The notes under the pieces were generated by a model. The model did no database searches, was not told the origin of the DNA, and saw only the letters and a program-made list of their open reading frames with translations. The position numbers and the translations under genes are program-made. This document shows positions 20,109 to 29,258 of a DNA stretch of 64,000 nt, in pieces. Origin of the DNA: VAZQ01 sp963739175 (GTDB lineage: Bacteria > Pseudomonadota > Alphaproteobacteria > Rhizobiales > Xanthobacteraceae); contig CAVTZH010000007.1 in NCBI GenBank assembly GCA_963739175.1, forward strand, positions 248,001-312,000, read 5' to 3'. Position 1 is the stretch's first letter. Every line of letters begins with the position of its first letter.

Positions 20109-21068
20109 CTAGTTGATGCTTGCCTCGCGAATGAGACGTCCGTAGTCCACGTGTTGCTTGCGCAGGTGCGCGGCGAAGTCGGCACCGCACAGTCCGACCG
20201 GATAGAGCTCCTGAAGCGCCAATTTCGATTTGACTTCCGGCGCTTGCACCGCTTCAGCGAACCAGACGGCGAGCTGTGCAACAATATTCTGGGGCGTCTT
20301 GGCGGGCGCGACCACTCCGAACCAGACATCTTCTTCGTAATCCTTGTAACCCGACTCGGCGATGGTTGGTAGGTCGGGCATCGCCTCCATGCGCGCCCGC
20401 GATCCGATCGCCAGCGCACGCAGCTTGCCGGTCTTGAACTGCTCCGACGCCGTCGGATAGTTGGAGAACAGTGAATCGACATGCTGGCCCAGCAGCGCAT
20501 TCACAGCCGGGGCGCCGCCTTGAAATGGAATGAAGGCCAGATCGATCTTGGCGACGCGCTTGAACATCTCGAATCCGATATGCTGCGAGGTCGCCGGCCC
20601 GTTCACAGCCATGGTTAGCTTGCCGGGCATGGCGCGGGCCGTTTCCACCAGATCGGCGAGCGTGCGCACGCGCGATGCGGAATGGACCGCGACCACATTC
20701 GGCGAACGCGTAAGATGGCAGATCGGCTCGAAGCTGGTCAGCGGATCGTAGCTCAGCTTCTTCAAATTGGGATTGATGATGAAGGAATTTCCTACGATCA
20801 GAACTGTATTTCCGTCCGGCACGGCCCGCGCCACAGCTTCGGTGGCGAGCAACGTGCCGGCACCGGGGCGGTTCTCCACGACCATCGTCACCCCGTGAAC
20901 CCGGCTGATGTAGTTGGCCAGCAGTCTGGCCAGGATGTCGGTGCCGCCTGCGGGCGCAAATGGAACGACGATCCTAATGGTTCGCGTCTGCGCCCACGCG
21001 TCGGGGCCTCTGGCCCCAACCAACGTCGCAACCGCGGCAACAAGAACCACGGCAGTGGGTAGCCGCAT
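20109..21068 (-). CDS. Bug-family tripartite tricarboxylate transporter receptor
   Basis: A 319-residue periplasmic binding protein: signal peptide to about residue 27, RTIRIVVPFAPAGGTDILAR, ENRPGAGTLLATEAVARA, YDPLTSFEPI and FIPFQGGAPAVNALLGQH. GGGAGGG precedes the ATG at 21068. It is paralogous to the gene at 19105-20064, separated by 44 bp in the same direction. Differences are concentrated in the segments after FQGGAP, suggesting that the copies bind different ligands. Confidence 0.9.
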   Translation of the reverse strand: MRLPTAVVLVAAVATLVGARGPDAWAQTRTIRIVVPFAPAGGTDILARLLANYISRVHGVTMVVENRPGAGTLLATEAVARAVPDGNTVLIVGNSFIINPNLKKLSYDPLTSFEPICHLTRSPNVVAVHSASRVRTLADLVETARAMPGKLTMAVNGPATSQHIGFEMFKRVAKIDLAFIPFQGGAPAVNALLGQHVDSLFSNYPTASEQFKTGKLRALAIGSRARMEAMPDLPTIAESGYKDYEEDVWFGVVAPAKTPQNIVAQLAVWFAEAVQAPEVKSKLALQELYPVGLCGADFAAHLRKQHVDYGRLIREASIN

Positions 21069-21163
21069 AGTGCCCTCCCTTGCGGAGCGCTGTTTTTGGC
21101 TCGCGCTTCCGCCCCTACGCGATCGGCTTTGGCCAATCGCAAATTCGATGGTCCAGCCGGCTT

Positions 21164-23028
21164 CTACGGCCGGCTGGCCTGGGTCCGGAGCGCCTCCAGG
21201 TCGGCTTCGCTGCGCGGCGTGATCACCGCGACCTTGCGCGTGCGGTAGTAGGGCACGATCACCTGCATCGGCTGGCCCTCGCGCTCCAGGAGCGAGAGAT
21301 GGCGCGACTCGGTGCCACGATTGGGCAGGTCGAACAGCGTCCACTGCGACGTCGCCGGGTTGTACTTCGCCACCTTGTCGGTGCTCCACAGGTGCGTCCA
21401 CACATTGTGGTTCTTGTCGACGCTGACCTGATAGGGCTGGTGCGCCTCCGGGTTCGGGAACGGCACCAGCGTCACCTGCTTGGTGTTGATGTCGACGCGG
21501 GCGAGGTTGCCGCCGAAGGAATTGCCGATCCAGACATGCGGGCCGTTCTTGTCGGCGCCCATGCGGCGGGCGCCCTGCGCCCAGGCGAACGGGGTGTTGA
21601 AGTCCGGCGGCACGAAGGTCTCGTAGAGCTTCGCCTGATCGGGCGTGAGGTTCTCGACCACCGCCTGCTCCGGCGGCAGCTTGAACTCATGCGACTTGCC
21701 GGTCGACATGTCGCTGTAGTTGACGAGGTCCTGTGTCATCAGGAGCCACCAGGCGTTGCCGGCCGAGTCGGCGGCAAGGCCGTACACGGTGGCGATGCCG
21801 TGCTTGTTCTTATGGGTCACCGATTTGTATTCGGTGAACCTCTCTTCCTTGATGTTGAAGTGCAGCGCGCCGTCCGGCGAGGTGACCCAGATGTGGCCCT
21901 TCATGTCGGCGTCGATGGTGCCTGACGTGCCGGACATGGTCGTGGGCGGCACGTAGATGTCGAGCTTCTCGGTCCGGGGATCGAGCTTGGCGAGCCCGCC
22001 ATGGCGGCGCTCCACGTGGGAACGGATGTTGAACCACAGGAAGCCGTTCTCGTCGCGCACGATGCCGTGGCTGCCGGCGACGATGCCGCGGCGGTCGGGC
22101 AGGGTGAAATGCTTGACCGCGCCGGTCTTGGCGTCGATCCGCGCGTAAGACGTCACCCGGCTCGGTCGCGAGTAGACGATCCAGATGTTGCCGTCGAGAT
22201 CGCCGGCGGCGTCGTGGACGCCGGCCATGTGCCCGCTCTCGGACGCGGTGCCGAGCGACCAGTCGCTGCCGTCATTGGTCTGGACGTGATTGTCCTCGGT
22301 CGGGAAGTCGTATTCCTTGACCACGATGCGCGCCGCTTCGCCGGTCGGGCGCGGCAGCAGGTTGAACTTCATCGAGCTTTCGCCCGGTCCGCGCGCCCGC
22401 GCGAGGTATTTCGCAAGGTCGCGCTGGTGGAAGTCGATGTTCGGCGTCAGTCCGCTTGTCCGGGACGCGGATAGGTGCCGTTGACGTTGACCTGCTTCAT
22501 CAGGTCCATGATCTTGTACCAGCCCTCCTCATCGAAACGATGCTGGAGCACGTAGCTGGCGCTGTGACAGCCGGTGCAGTTCTTGCGCACCTGCGTCTTC
22601 ATGCGGAAATCTTCCGGCGTGTCGCCGGGCAGCGCCGCCAGGAATTCGTCGCCGGGCAGTTGCCGGATCCAGGCCTCGCGGTCGGTGATCGGCTTCAGCA
22701 CGAAATTCTGCTGCCGCGATGGGCCGACGGCGACATTGCCGGTCGCGCGTTCGAATTGCACCGCCTGCGCCCAGACCCGGTAGTTTCCTTCCGGCAGCGG
22801 CGGGAAGTAATAGTTGCCCGACGCGTCGGTATAGACGCTGGTGGTGATCGGCGAGCCTTCGGCCTTCGCCGACACCGTCACGCCGCCGAGCCGTTCGCCG
22901 GTGGCGGAGGTGATCGCGCCGGAGAGCGGCGCGTCGGCATAGGCGGGCAGTGGGGCGAGTATTGCCGCGCCGAGGGCAACGGTGAGTGCGACGAGACTGA
23001 CGCTGGCGAAACGGCGTGCGCTTGTCAT
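21164..23028 (-). CDS. Secreted carboxypeptidase-regulatory/heme/Vgb-propeller protein, frameshifted
   Basis: Two adjoining frames make one protein of about 621 residues. The N-terminal part starts at 23028 with a signal peptide (cut after AYA), then a carboxypeptidase-regulatory-like beta-sandwich (ITSATGERLGGVTVSAKAEG) and a single c-type heme site CTGCH near residue 153. After NGTYPRPGQ the frame breaks near 22446. The next frame continues as LTPNIDFHQRDLAKYLARAR and then a C-terminal beta-propeller like virginiamycin B lyase/NHL proteins (GNIWIVYSRPSRV, GHIWVTSPDGALHF, HVWIGNSFGGNLARVD). One missing base explains the break. A cytochrome c gene follows 40 bp upstream on the same strand, suggesting periplasmic electron transfer. 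Its substrate is unknown. Confidence 0.82.
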
Positions 23029-23068
23029 GTGCGTTCTCCCAAATATCTATTTCTTGATCTTGCGACGG

Positions 23069-23419
23069 TTATTTCTGCGGCAGGTTCACCACCTGATGCC
23101 CAGGCGGCAACACGCTGAGATACGAGGCGATCGCGGCGATCTGCTCGGCGTTGAACATGTATTTGAAGCCGGGCATGCGCGGCGTGCCTTCGGCGACGAT
23201 GCCGCGCACGACCTCCTGGTTGCCGCTGGCGGTGTCGCGCGACAGCTCCGGACCGTACATGCCGGACACGAGCGTCGGCCGGGTGTGGCAGACCCCGCAA
23301 TGCTGGTCGACGAGCCTGCGGCCGAGCATCTGCGTTTGGTTGAGTTCGACATCCGCTGCCGACGCGCCTTGCACCAGGCCCGCCAGCAACAGCGCCGTTG
23401 CCGTGACGCCGACTTTCAT
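23069..23419 (-). CDS. Small periplasmic cytochrome c
   Basis: A 116-residue class I cytochrome c: signal peptide to about residue 21, one heme-attachment site CGVCH at 41-45 and a likely axial Met82 in TPRMPGF. The C-terminal helix (AEQIAAIASYLSVLP) is typical of the fold. It probably accepts electrons from the heme/propeller protein encoded just downstream (40 bp, same strand). The pair may form a two-gene operon. Confidence 0.88.
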   Translation of the reverse strand: MKVGVTATALLLAGLVQGASAADVELNQTQMLGRRLVDQHCGVCHTRPTLVSGMYGPELSRDTASGNQEVVRGIVAEGTPRMPGFKYMFNAEQIAAIASYLSVLPPGHQVVNLPQK

Positions 23420-23599
23420 AGCGCCGCCTCCCTTGTTGGTTTTCTTTCTTAGAACGCGACCAGCTTAGCCGTATTCGGCGGCGCGACAAGGTGGCATCGC
23501 TATGAAGGGAGGTCACGCCAGCCTGCGGCCCTCCCGCCTTCTGGACACAGGACGGCACCGCGCCTACATCTTGGCGGTGTTCCCGGTCACGCCAACTGC

Positions 23600-23605
23600 T
23601 ATAGT
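23600..23605 (+). promoter_or_regulatory. Candidate -10 element for the toxin-antitoxin pair
   Basis: TATAGT ends 6 bp before the ATG at 23612. If it is the -10 box, transcription would begin at or next to the start codon, giving a leaderless mRNA; no ribosome site is seen there. A matching -35 is not obvious. Confidence 0.35.
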
Positions 23606-23611
23606 ACTGTC

Positions 23612-23833
23612 ATGACAAAAGAGCAGGTGAAGAACATTCTCGATCGCGTGCTGACTTGGCCCGAGGAGGATCAGGAGAGAATCGCACGCTTCGTGCAAGC
23701 GGTTGAGCGCTGGCGTGGCGACGATGATATTACCGAGGAAGAGTGGAAGATCATCGAAGAACGGGCCGTGCGGCGTGACTTGGCAAGTGATGAGGAAGTC
23801 GAGCAACTGTTTAACCGCTACCGCCGTGCATGA
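23612..23833 (+). CDS. Putative antitoxin of a ParDE-like pair
   Basis: A 73-residue, strongly acidic protein (e.g. EEDQERIARF, ITEEEWKIIEERAVR) with predicted helices and no recognised DNA-binding fold at this level. Its position decides the call: its stop overlaps the ATG of a ParE-like toxin by 4 bp (ATGA at 23830-23833), the classic antitoxin-first order. It would neutralize the toxin by binding it and probably repress the operon. Its exact family is not recognised. Confidence 0.72.
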   Translation: MTKEQVKNILDRVLTWPEEDQERIARFVQAVERWRGDDDITEEEWKIIEERAVRRDLASDEEVEQLFNRYRRA

Positions 23834-24114
23834 AGCTTCGGTTTGAACGCGGTGCTCTTGCCGATCTCGACGATATTTTTTCATACATTGCGCGAGACAA
23901 CCCACCGGCCGCAGCGCGGCTGGTCTCGCGCATTGAGCAAGTAACAGCGCAAATCGCAGAGACCCCGTATATGGGTGAGGCGACACGGAAATCGCGCTTT
24001 CGGCGATTTCCGGTGGGCAATTATTTGATCGTCTACGAGATCGGTGAAGACGAAGTGATCATTCACTATGTCCGGCACGGCGCCCGGCGGCGACCATGGG
24101 AGGGGGAGGAGTAG
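23830..24114 (+). CDS. ParE/RelE-superfamily toxin
   Basis: A 94-residue basic protein with the ParE pattern: FERGALADLDDIFSYIARDNP at the start, RLVSRIEQVTAQIAETPYMGE in the middle and RFPVGNYLIVYEIGEDEVIIHYVRHGARR at the end, the strand-rich core with the conserved C-terminal Arg residues. ParE toxins act on DNA gyrase while RelE toxins cleave mRNA; the Y-I-A-R-D-N-P helix favours ParE. It is translationally coupled to the upstream antitoxin. Confidence 0.85.
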   Translation: MKLRFERGALADLDDIFSYIARDNPPAAARLVSRIEQVTAQIAETPYMGEATRKSRFRRFPVGNYLIVYEIGEDEVIIHYVRHGARRRPWEGEE

Positions 24115-24128
24115 CGAGCGGCCATCCC

Positions 24129-26408
24129 ATGAGAAACGTCAATACTTTCATCGGCAGCCCGGTCGAGCGGGTCGAGGACCTGCGCTTCCTGCGCGGGCGC
24201 GGGCAGTATGTCGACGACCTCGTGCGGCCGGGACAATGGCACGCCGCGATCGTGCGCAGCGGCGTGGCGCATGGGCGACTGCGGTCGGTCGATACCGCCG
24301 CGGCGTTGGCGACGCCGGGCGTGCATGCCGTCATCACCGCGCAAGACCTCGGGCGGCCGATCCCGACCATCCCGTTTCGGCGACCGAACCCGACGATCGT
24401 GCCCTTTGCGCAGCCGGTGCTGGCCGACGATGTCGTGCTTTATGTCGGCGAACCGGTCGCGATGGTCCTTGCCGACAGCGCCGAACACGCCGAAGACGGC
24501 GCGCAGGCAGTCGCGCTCGACATCGAGCATCTGCCGGCGGTGGCCGACCGCCACGCCTCCGGACGCGGCGAGCCACTCTTGATCACCGGCACTGCGAGCA
24601 ATTGCGCAGCGGTGTTCACCGCCAACGGTGGTGATGTCGAGGCGGCCTTCCGCAACGCCGCCTATACCCGCCGCGAGCAGTTCCGCGTGCAGCGGATGAC
24701 CGCGATGACCATGGAGACGCGCGGACTTCTTGCCGAATGGGACGCGACGGCCGGGCGCCTCACCATGTCGGGCGCGGCTAAACTGCCGTTCTTCAACCGC
24801 CGCGCCTTGGCGTCGATGATGAATCTGCCGGAGACGGCGGTCGACTATGTCGAATACGACGTCGGCGGCGGTTTTGGCGCGCGCGGCGAATTCTATCCGG
24901 AGGATTTTCTGGTCGCGTTCGCCGCCCGCAAGTATGGACATCCGGTGAAATGGGTCGAGGACCGCCGCGAGCACTTCATGGCGATCGCCCATTCGCGCGA
25001 GACCGAATGCGATCTCGAGATCGCGCTCGACCGCGACGGCACGATCGTCGGCCTGCGCGGCGACATCTTCGTCGACATCGGCGCCTATGTGCGTCCCAAT
25101 GGAATGACCCCGGTGCGCAATGTCGCGCAGTTCACCTCGGGGCCGTATCGCATCCCGAACCTGCACCTGAAGTCGCACGCGATGGTGACCAACAAGACGC
25201 CGTCCGGCACCTATCGCGGCCCTGGCCGCTTCGAGGGCTGCTTCTTCATGGACCGCCTGATCGACATGGCTGCGAAGGACCTCGGCCTCGACCGGCTCGA
25301 GATCCGGCGCAAGAACCTCATCGCGTTGTCGGAGATGCCGTATCCGCTGGCGCCGGTACGGCCGAACGACGGCTTTGGCGACACCGCCTGCGATAGCGGC
25401 GACTATGCCAGCGCATTCGAGCGCTGCGTCGCCGATGCCGGCTGGGCTGACAAGCTCAAGCAGAACGGCAAGCTGATCGACGGCCGCTACCACGGGCTCG
25501 GGATCGCCTGCTTCATCGAGGGCGGCGCCTCCGGGCCGCGCGAGAACGCGCGCATCGTGATCGAACGCGACGGTTCGTTCGCGGTCTATGTGGGATCGTC
25601 GGGCGTCGGGCAGGGCGTCGAGACGATCATGGCGCAGATCGCCGCCGACGCGCTCGAAGTGCCGATCGAGAAGGTCACGGTCTATCACGGCTCCACGACC
25701 TACCTGCCGGAGGGCTATGGCTCCTACGGCTCGCGCGCCACGGTGATGGGCGGCAGCGCGATCGTGCAGACCGCGAATGCGCTGATCGAGAAGATGCGCG
25801 CGGCCGCCGGCGAGCGCCTCGGCATCGCGCCCGCTTCCGTCACCTGGCACGAAGGTGTCGCGACCGCGCCGGACGGTCGCCGCGTCACGCCCGTGGAGCT
25901 CGCCGGGCTCGCGGTCGACGGCAAGTTCGACAATTCGAAGGCGACCTACACGTATGGCACCGCTATTGCCCATGTTGCCGTCGATCCGCGCACCGGCGGT
26001 GTCAGCGTGCTCGACTACGTCGTGGTCGACGACGTCGGCCGCATCATCAATCCGGAGACGCTGCATGGGCAGGTGATCGGCGCGGCGGTGCAGGGGCTCG
26101 GCAGCGTGTTCACCGAGGAGATCGCCTATGACGAGCACGGCCAGTTGCTGGTCGCCTCGCTCGCCGACTACCTGGTGCCGCTCGCGACCGACTATCCGAA
26201 CCTGCGCGCGGTCTCGCTCGAGGCGCATCCGTCGCCGAACAATCCGCTCGGCGCCAAGGGCGCCGGTGAAGGCGGCATCATCCCGGTCGGCGGTGCGCTG
26301 TCGAACGCGGTCGCGGCCGCGCTCTCGTCGCTCAACGTCGAGCCGCGCGTGCTGCCGCTGACGCCGTCACGGGTGTGGCAGCTCATCCAGGACGCGCGGG
26401 ACGCTTGA
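24129..26408 (+). CDS. Xanthine dehydrogenase family molybdopterin-binding large subunit
   Basis: A 759-residue large subunit of the molybdenum hydroxylase family. Landmarks include the N-terminal FLRGRGQYVDD, DYVEYDVGGGFGARGEF (the molybdopterin-site glycine run), SGTYRGPGRFEG and GAKGAGEGGIIPVGGA, which carries the conserved catalytic Glu. The active-site loop is TYRGPGR, not the AYRCSFR of true carbon monoxide dehydrogenase, so it is a CoxL-like hydroxylase of other substrates. Small FeS and FAD subunits are not seen beside it, so it would need partners elsewhere. I take the ATG at 24129; an upstream in-frame ATG at 24096 would overlap the toxin gene. Confidence 0.87.
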   Translation: MRNVNTFIGSPVERVEDLRFLRGRGQYVDDLVRPGQWHAAIVRSGVAHGRLRSVDTAAALATPGVHAVITAQDLGRPIPTIPFRRPNPTIVPFAQPVLADDVVLYVGEPVAMVLADSAEHAEDGAQAVALDIEHLPAVADRHASGRGEPLLITGTASNCAAVFTANGGDVEAAFRNAAYTRREQFRVQRMTAMTMETRGLLAEWDATAGRLTMSGAAKLPFFNRRALASMMNLPETAVDYVEYDVGGGFGARGEFYPEDFLVAFAARKYGHPVKWVEDRREHFMAIAHSRETECDLEIALDRDGTIVGLRGDIFVDIGAYVRPNGMTPVRNVAQFTSGPYRIPNLHLKSHAMVTNKTPSGTYRGPGRFEGCFFMDRLIDMAAKDLGLDRLEIRRKNLIALSEMPYPLAPVRPNDGFGDTACDSGDYASAFERCVADAGWADKLKQNGKLIDGRYHGLGIACFIEGGASGPRENARIVIERDGSFAVYVGSSGVGQGVETIMAQIAADALEVPIEKVTVYHGSTTYLPEGYGSYGSRATVMGGSAIVQTANALIEKMRAAAGERLGIAPASVTWHEGVATAPDGRRVTPVELAGLAVDGKFDNSKATYTYGTAIAHVAVDPRTGGVSVLDYVVVDDVGRIINPETLHGQVIGAAVQGLGSVFTEEIAYDEHGQLLVASLADYLVPLATDYPNLRAVSLEAHPSPNNPLGAKGAGEGGIIPVGGALSNAVAAALSSLNVEPRVLPLTPSRVWQLIQDARDA

Positions 26409-26613
26409 GCGCGCCGGCGCCGAAGCCGGCATTTCCACATTTTCCGATGCGTTTCGAAGCGTATCGATTGCCTGCTCTTCGGAACAATACCGCGCAATTG
26501 TTGCCGGGCGGGAACGCAGCGCCTTGTACCGCGTTTCCTATCTAGAGGGATCGTCGCGCCAGACCAGCCGTCTCAAAGGCTGGTTGGAGAATGAACACGT
26601 TGGAGAAATGAAG

Positions 26614-27060
26614 ATGATACTGCCATCCAAGACTCTTGCAGCCGCAGTTGTTGCGGCAGCTATCCCGCTCGCCGGTCCGACCGCCGCGGCTCCGCTTTCA
26701 CAATCGCTGGCGCTCAACAGCGCCGACGTCGGGACGGTCGAGCAAGTGCAATATCGCCGCTGGCGAAATGGCCGCTGGATCGGGCCGGCGGCGGCGGGCT
26801 TTGCCGCTGGCGCCATTGTGGGCGGCGCTCTGGCCCCGCGATACTACGATGACGGTTACTACGCCTACGGCGCGGCCCCCGACTACAATGAAGGATACTA
26901 TGCTTACGGTGCGGCTCCCGGTTACGTCGCCGGTCCGCGGTACCGTCAATGGAACCGCAATTTTGGGAACGGGTCCTCAGCGACCGGACCGGGATCATCG
27001 GGGGTATGCCCGGCGGATCGTGAACAAAGCAGCGCGTATCCGAGCTGGATGTGCCGCTAG
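26614..27060 (+). CDS. Secreted small protein, BA14K-like
   Basis: A 148-residue protein with a signal peptide (cut near residue 22, AAA), a basic segment VQYRRWRNGRW, a glycine-rich hydrophobic stretch AAGFAAGAIVGGALA, two tyrosine-rich repeats of the form YYAYGAAPxY and a C-terminal GVCPADREQSSAYPSWMC with two cysteines. This layout resembles the BA14K-type secreted proteins of Rhizobiales. Function is unknown; an envelope role is likely. GGAGA lies 7 bp before the chosen ATG. A strong terminator follows the stop. Confidence 0.68.
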   Translation: MILPSKTLAAAVVAAAIPLAGPTAAAPLSQSLALNSADVGTVEQVQYRRWRNGRWIGPAAAGFAAGAIVGGALAPRYYDDGYYAYGAAPDYNEGYYAYGAAPGYVAGPRYRQWNRNFGNGSSATGPGSSGVCPADREQSSAYPSWMCR

Positions 27061-27078
27061 TCCGACATAGCGATATGT

Positions 27079-27105
27079 GAAAGGCCCCGAAAATCGGGGC
27101 CTTTC
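27079..27105 (+). terminator. Rho-independent terminator
   Basis: A perfect 12-bp stem (GAAAGGCCCCGA with TCGGGGCCTTTC) and a 3-nt AAA loop follow the stop at 27060, then CATTATTCTG. It can also end transcription of the convergent outer-membrane gene at 27130-27894. Confidence 0.8.
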
Positions 27106-27129
27106 ATTATTCTGAATCAGCTCACGCCC

Positions 27130-27894
27130 TTATTGGAAAAAGCCGACCGGCTTGAATTTGAAGGTCAGGCGGCCGCGGACCAGGTCGCCGCGCGCCTGCA
27201 GGTCGAAGCTGTCATCGAATCCGCCCACGGGCAACTCGGTAAAGCTGCGTTTGCGTTCGACATCGAAGTGCTGGTACTCGACGCCGATAATGACGTCGGC
27301 CCCTTGGCCTTCAATGAGGACATATTCGCCGCCGACGCCGGCATACCATCCATAGTGCCGGGACGAGCCCCAGAAACCGGGGAAGACCAGCAAGCCCGTG
27401 CTGTTGACGACGTATTGGCCTCTGAGGTGGGCAACGGCGAGGCCGCCGCTCCCGAACAACATCCACCGGTTCCAGGCATAACCGAGCCGACCGCCGAAGG
27501 TGAAGAGATGTTGGACCGAGTTCAGGTGGGCAAGGTCACCAGCAAACGGTGCCTCCAGCGGACCGTTCTTGCCCTCCATCGCCTTGAAGCCAAAGTTGAT
27601 GGCGGCTTCAACGCCGAGGACGAAATTGCCGAACTGCTTTTGAACGCCGATGTGACTGCCGAAGATCCCATCGCTGCTGCTGGTGGAATAGTCGTTGCGG
27701 AAGCCCGGATAGAAGTGCGTGCGATCGATCTGATGGTCCATCCAGCCGCCGTGCACGCCGGCATAGAAGCCCGACCAGTCATAGACCGTAACCACCGGCG
27801 CCGGAGCTGCTTTCACCGGCATGTCGGCCGCCAGCACCGGACCGCTCAACGACGATGTCAGCAAAGCAATAGTTGCAAGTGAGAGCATTTTCAT
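27130..27894 (-). CDS. Outer-membrane beta-barrel protein (Omp25/Omp31-like)
   Basis: A 254-residue protein with a signal peptide (cut after VLAAD-like site near residue 22), followed by the typical MPVKAAPAPVVTVYDWSGFYAGVHGGW start of alphaproteobacterial porin-family barrels. Alternating hydrophobic strands run to the end, closing on the terminal aromatic FKPVGFFQ. GGGGGA precedes the ATG at 27894. Proteins of this group are abundant surface barrels with structural or weak pore roles. It converges with the small secreted protein across a bidirectional terminator. Confidence 0.85.
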   Translation of the reverse strand: MKMLSLATIALLTSSLSGPVLAADMPVKAAPAPVVTVYDWSGFYAGVHGGWMDHQIDRTHFYPGFRNDYSTSSSDGIFGSHIGVQKQFGNFVLGVEAAINFGFKAMEGKNGPLEAPFAGDLAHLNSVQHLFTFGGRLGYAWNRWMLFGSGGLAVAHLRGQYVVNSTGLLVFPGFWGSSRHYGWYAGVGGEYVLIEGQGADVIIGVEYQHFDVERKRSFTELPVGGFDDSFDLQARGDLVRGRLTFKFKPVGFFQ

Positions 27895-28122
27895 GAGTGT
27901 CCCCCGTAGCTTGCCCTATTTACAGAATGTAGCCGGCTTTATCGCCGGCCCCTGTATCTTCGGCGCCACACCGGGGGAAAATCGAATGCGTGCTCTATCT
28001 ATATGGCGCGGCGGAGGATTCCGCGGCGCCGCTTGTGGCCAAAGCGGGACCTGCAGAAATGCCTGGTATTCGGCCACTTCCGTGGTCAAGCCAGGGATGG
28101 TCGAACGATCACGGTTTATGAG

Positions 28123-29214
28123 TTACGCGAGTCGCAACGTCGGCATCAGCCGCAACGCATTGTCGCGATCGATGGCCTTCAGCTCTGCCGCATCGAACAC
28201 GCCGCAGTTCTGCAAGCCCACGACATGCTCCTCGGTAGTGAGGTGCGGCCAGTCGGTGCCGAACAGCATCTGCGATACCGGCGCGACCGCCCGCAGCGCC
28301 GCCATCGGTGCCCGCTCCGGCGCTTGCGCGATGTCGTAATAGAACTTGCGTGCTTCGGGCGAGAAGCCTTCCGGCAGGATCGGCTGAAATTCCGGGCTCT
28401 CCTTCACGCGCTTGTCGAAGCGGCGGATCAGGAACGGCATGGTGCCGCCGGCATGCGACCAGATCATCCGCATGTTCGGATAGCGCCGCGAGGAACCGCT
28501 GAACACGAACTTGGCGATCGCGCGCGTCGTGTTGGTGCCGTACTCGATGTCGGCGTCGCGCAGCCCCGGCACCAGCTGCTCGCAGCAGGGATGGCTGGTG
28601 GGGTGGGTGTAGACCACCGCGCGGCGGCGGTTGAGCTCCTCGAAGATCGGCGCGAACAGCGGATCGCCGAGAAACTTGTCGCCATAGTTCGTCATCAGGT
28701 AGATGCCGTCGGCCTTGAGCGTATCGAGGGCGTATTCGATCTCCTTCAGCGAGCCTTCGATGTCCGGGAACGGCAGATAGGCGAACTGGCCGAAGCGGCC
28801 GGGGTGATCGCTCGCGAGCTTGGCCGCATACTCGTTCACAACGCGCGAGAATTTCCGCGCATCGCGGGCGTCGGGGTGGCTGAGTGCCGACGCGCTGAGC
28901 GACATGACCGATGCCGACACGCCGCTGCGATCCATGTCCTCGAGTTGCTTCGGAATGGTCGAGCGCTCGTTGAGATAGTTGCGCTTGGGGTCGACCAGAT
29001 GGCCGGGCGGGACGAAGTGCCGATGCACGTCGATCCGGCCGGCACTGGCAGCCGGCTTCGCCGGCGTCTGAGCGATTGCCGACGCGCCGGGCAGGGCGGC
29101 GCTGGCCGCGACGGCCGCAAATCCCGACAGCACGCCCCGGCGTGAGACGCAGCACACGCAGGATGCGTTTTGCTTGAAGCGGCGCACGGCGTTCTTGGCT
29201 TGGTTGCCGGCCAT
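28123..29214 (-). CDS. Tat-exported amidohydrolase family protein (ACMSD-like)
   Basis: A 363-residue protein of the amidohydrolase-2 family, which contains ACMS decarboxylase and related aromatic-acid decarboxylases. It starts with a twin-arginine signal (SRRGVLSGFAAVAASAALP) preceded by an unusual CVCC cluster. The barrel begins with DVHRHFVPPGHLV, then SHAGG near the metal site and FGTDWPHLT near the end, carrying the conserved Asp. I chose the ATG at 29214 because GGGAGG lies 8 bp upstream; a longer reading to 29244 has no such site. The likely role is turnover of a small carboxylated ring compound in the periplasm. Confidence 0.85.
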   Translation of the reverse strand: MAGNQAKNAVRRFKQNASCVCCVSRRGVLSGFAAVAASAALPGASAIAQTPAKPAASAGRIDVHRHFVPPGHLVDPKRNYLNERSTIPKQLEDMDRSGVSASVMSLSASALSHPDARDARKFSRVVNEYAAKLASDHPGRFGQFAYLPFPDIEGSLKEIEYALDTLKADGIYLMTNYGDKFLGDPLFAPIFEELNRRRAVVYTHPTSHPCCEQLVPGLRDADIEYGTNTTRAIAKFVFSGSSRRYPNMRMIWSHAGGTMPFLIRRFDKRVKESPEFQPILPEGFSPEARKFYYDIAQAPERAPMAALRAVAPVSQMLFGTDWPHLTTEEHVVGLQNCGVFDAAELKAIDRDNALRLMPTLRLA

Positions 29215-29258
29215 TTTTTGTGCCTCCCTGGTCACGAAGGCCAATGCTGTGACGACGT

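Noticed and set aside
24066..26228. A 720-codon open frame on the minus strand
   Set aside because: It runs antisense to the molybdenum hydroxylase gene and has the Arg/His-rich composition of high-GC shadow frames, with no recognisable domain.
24129..26408. True carbon monoxide dehydrogenase (CoxL)
   Set aside because: The active-site loop reads TYRGPGR instead of AYRCSFR, and coxM/coxS partners are absent.
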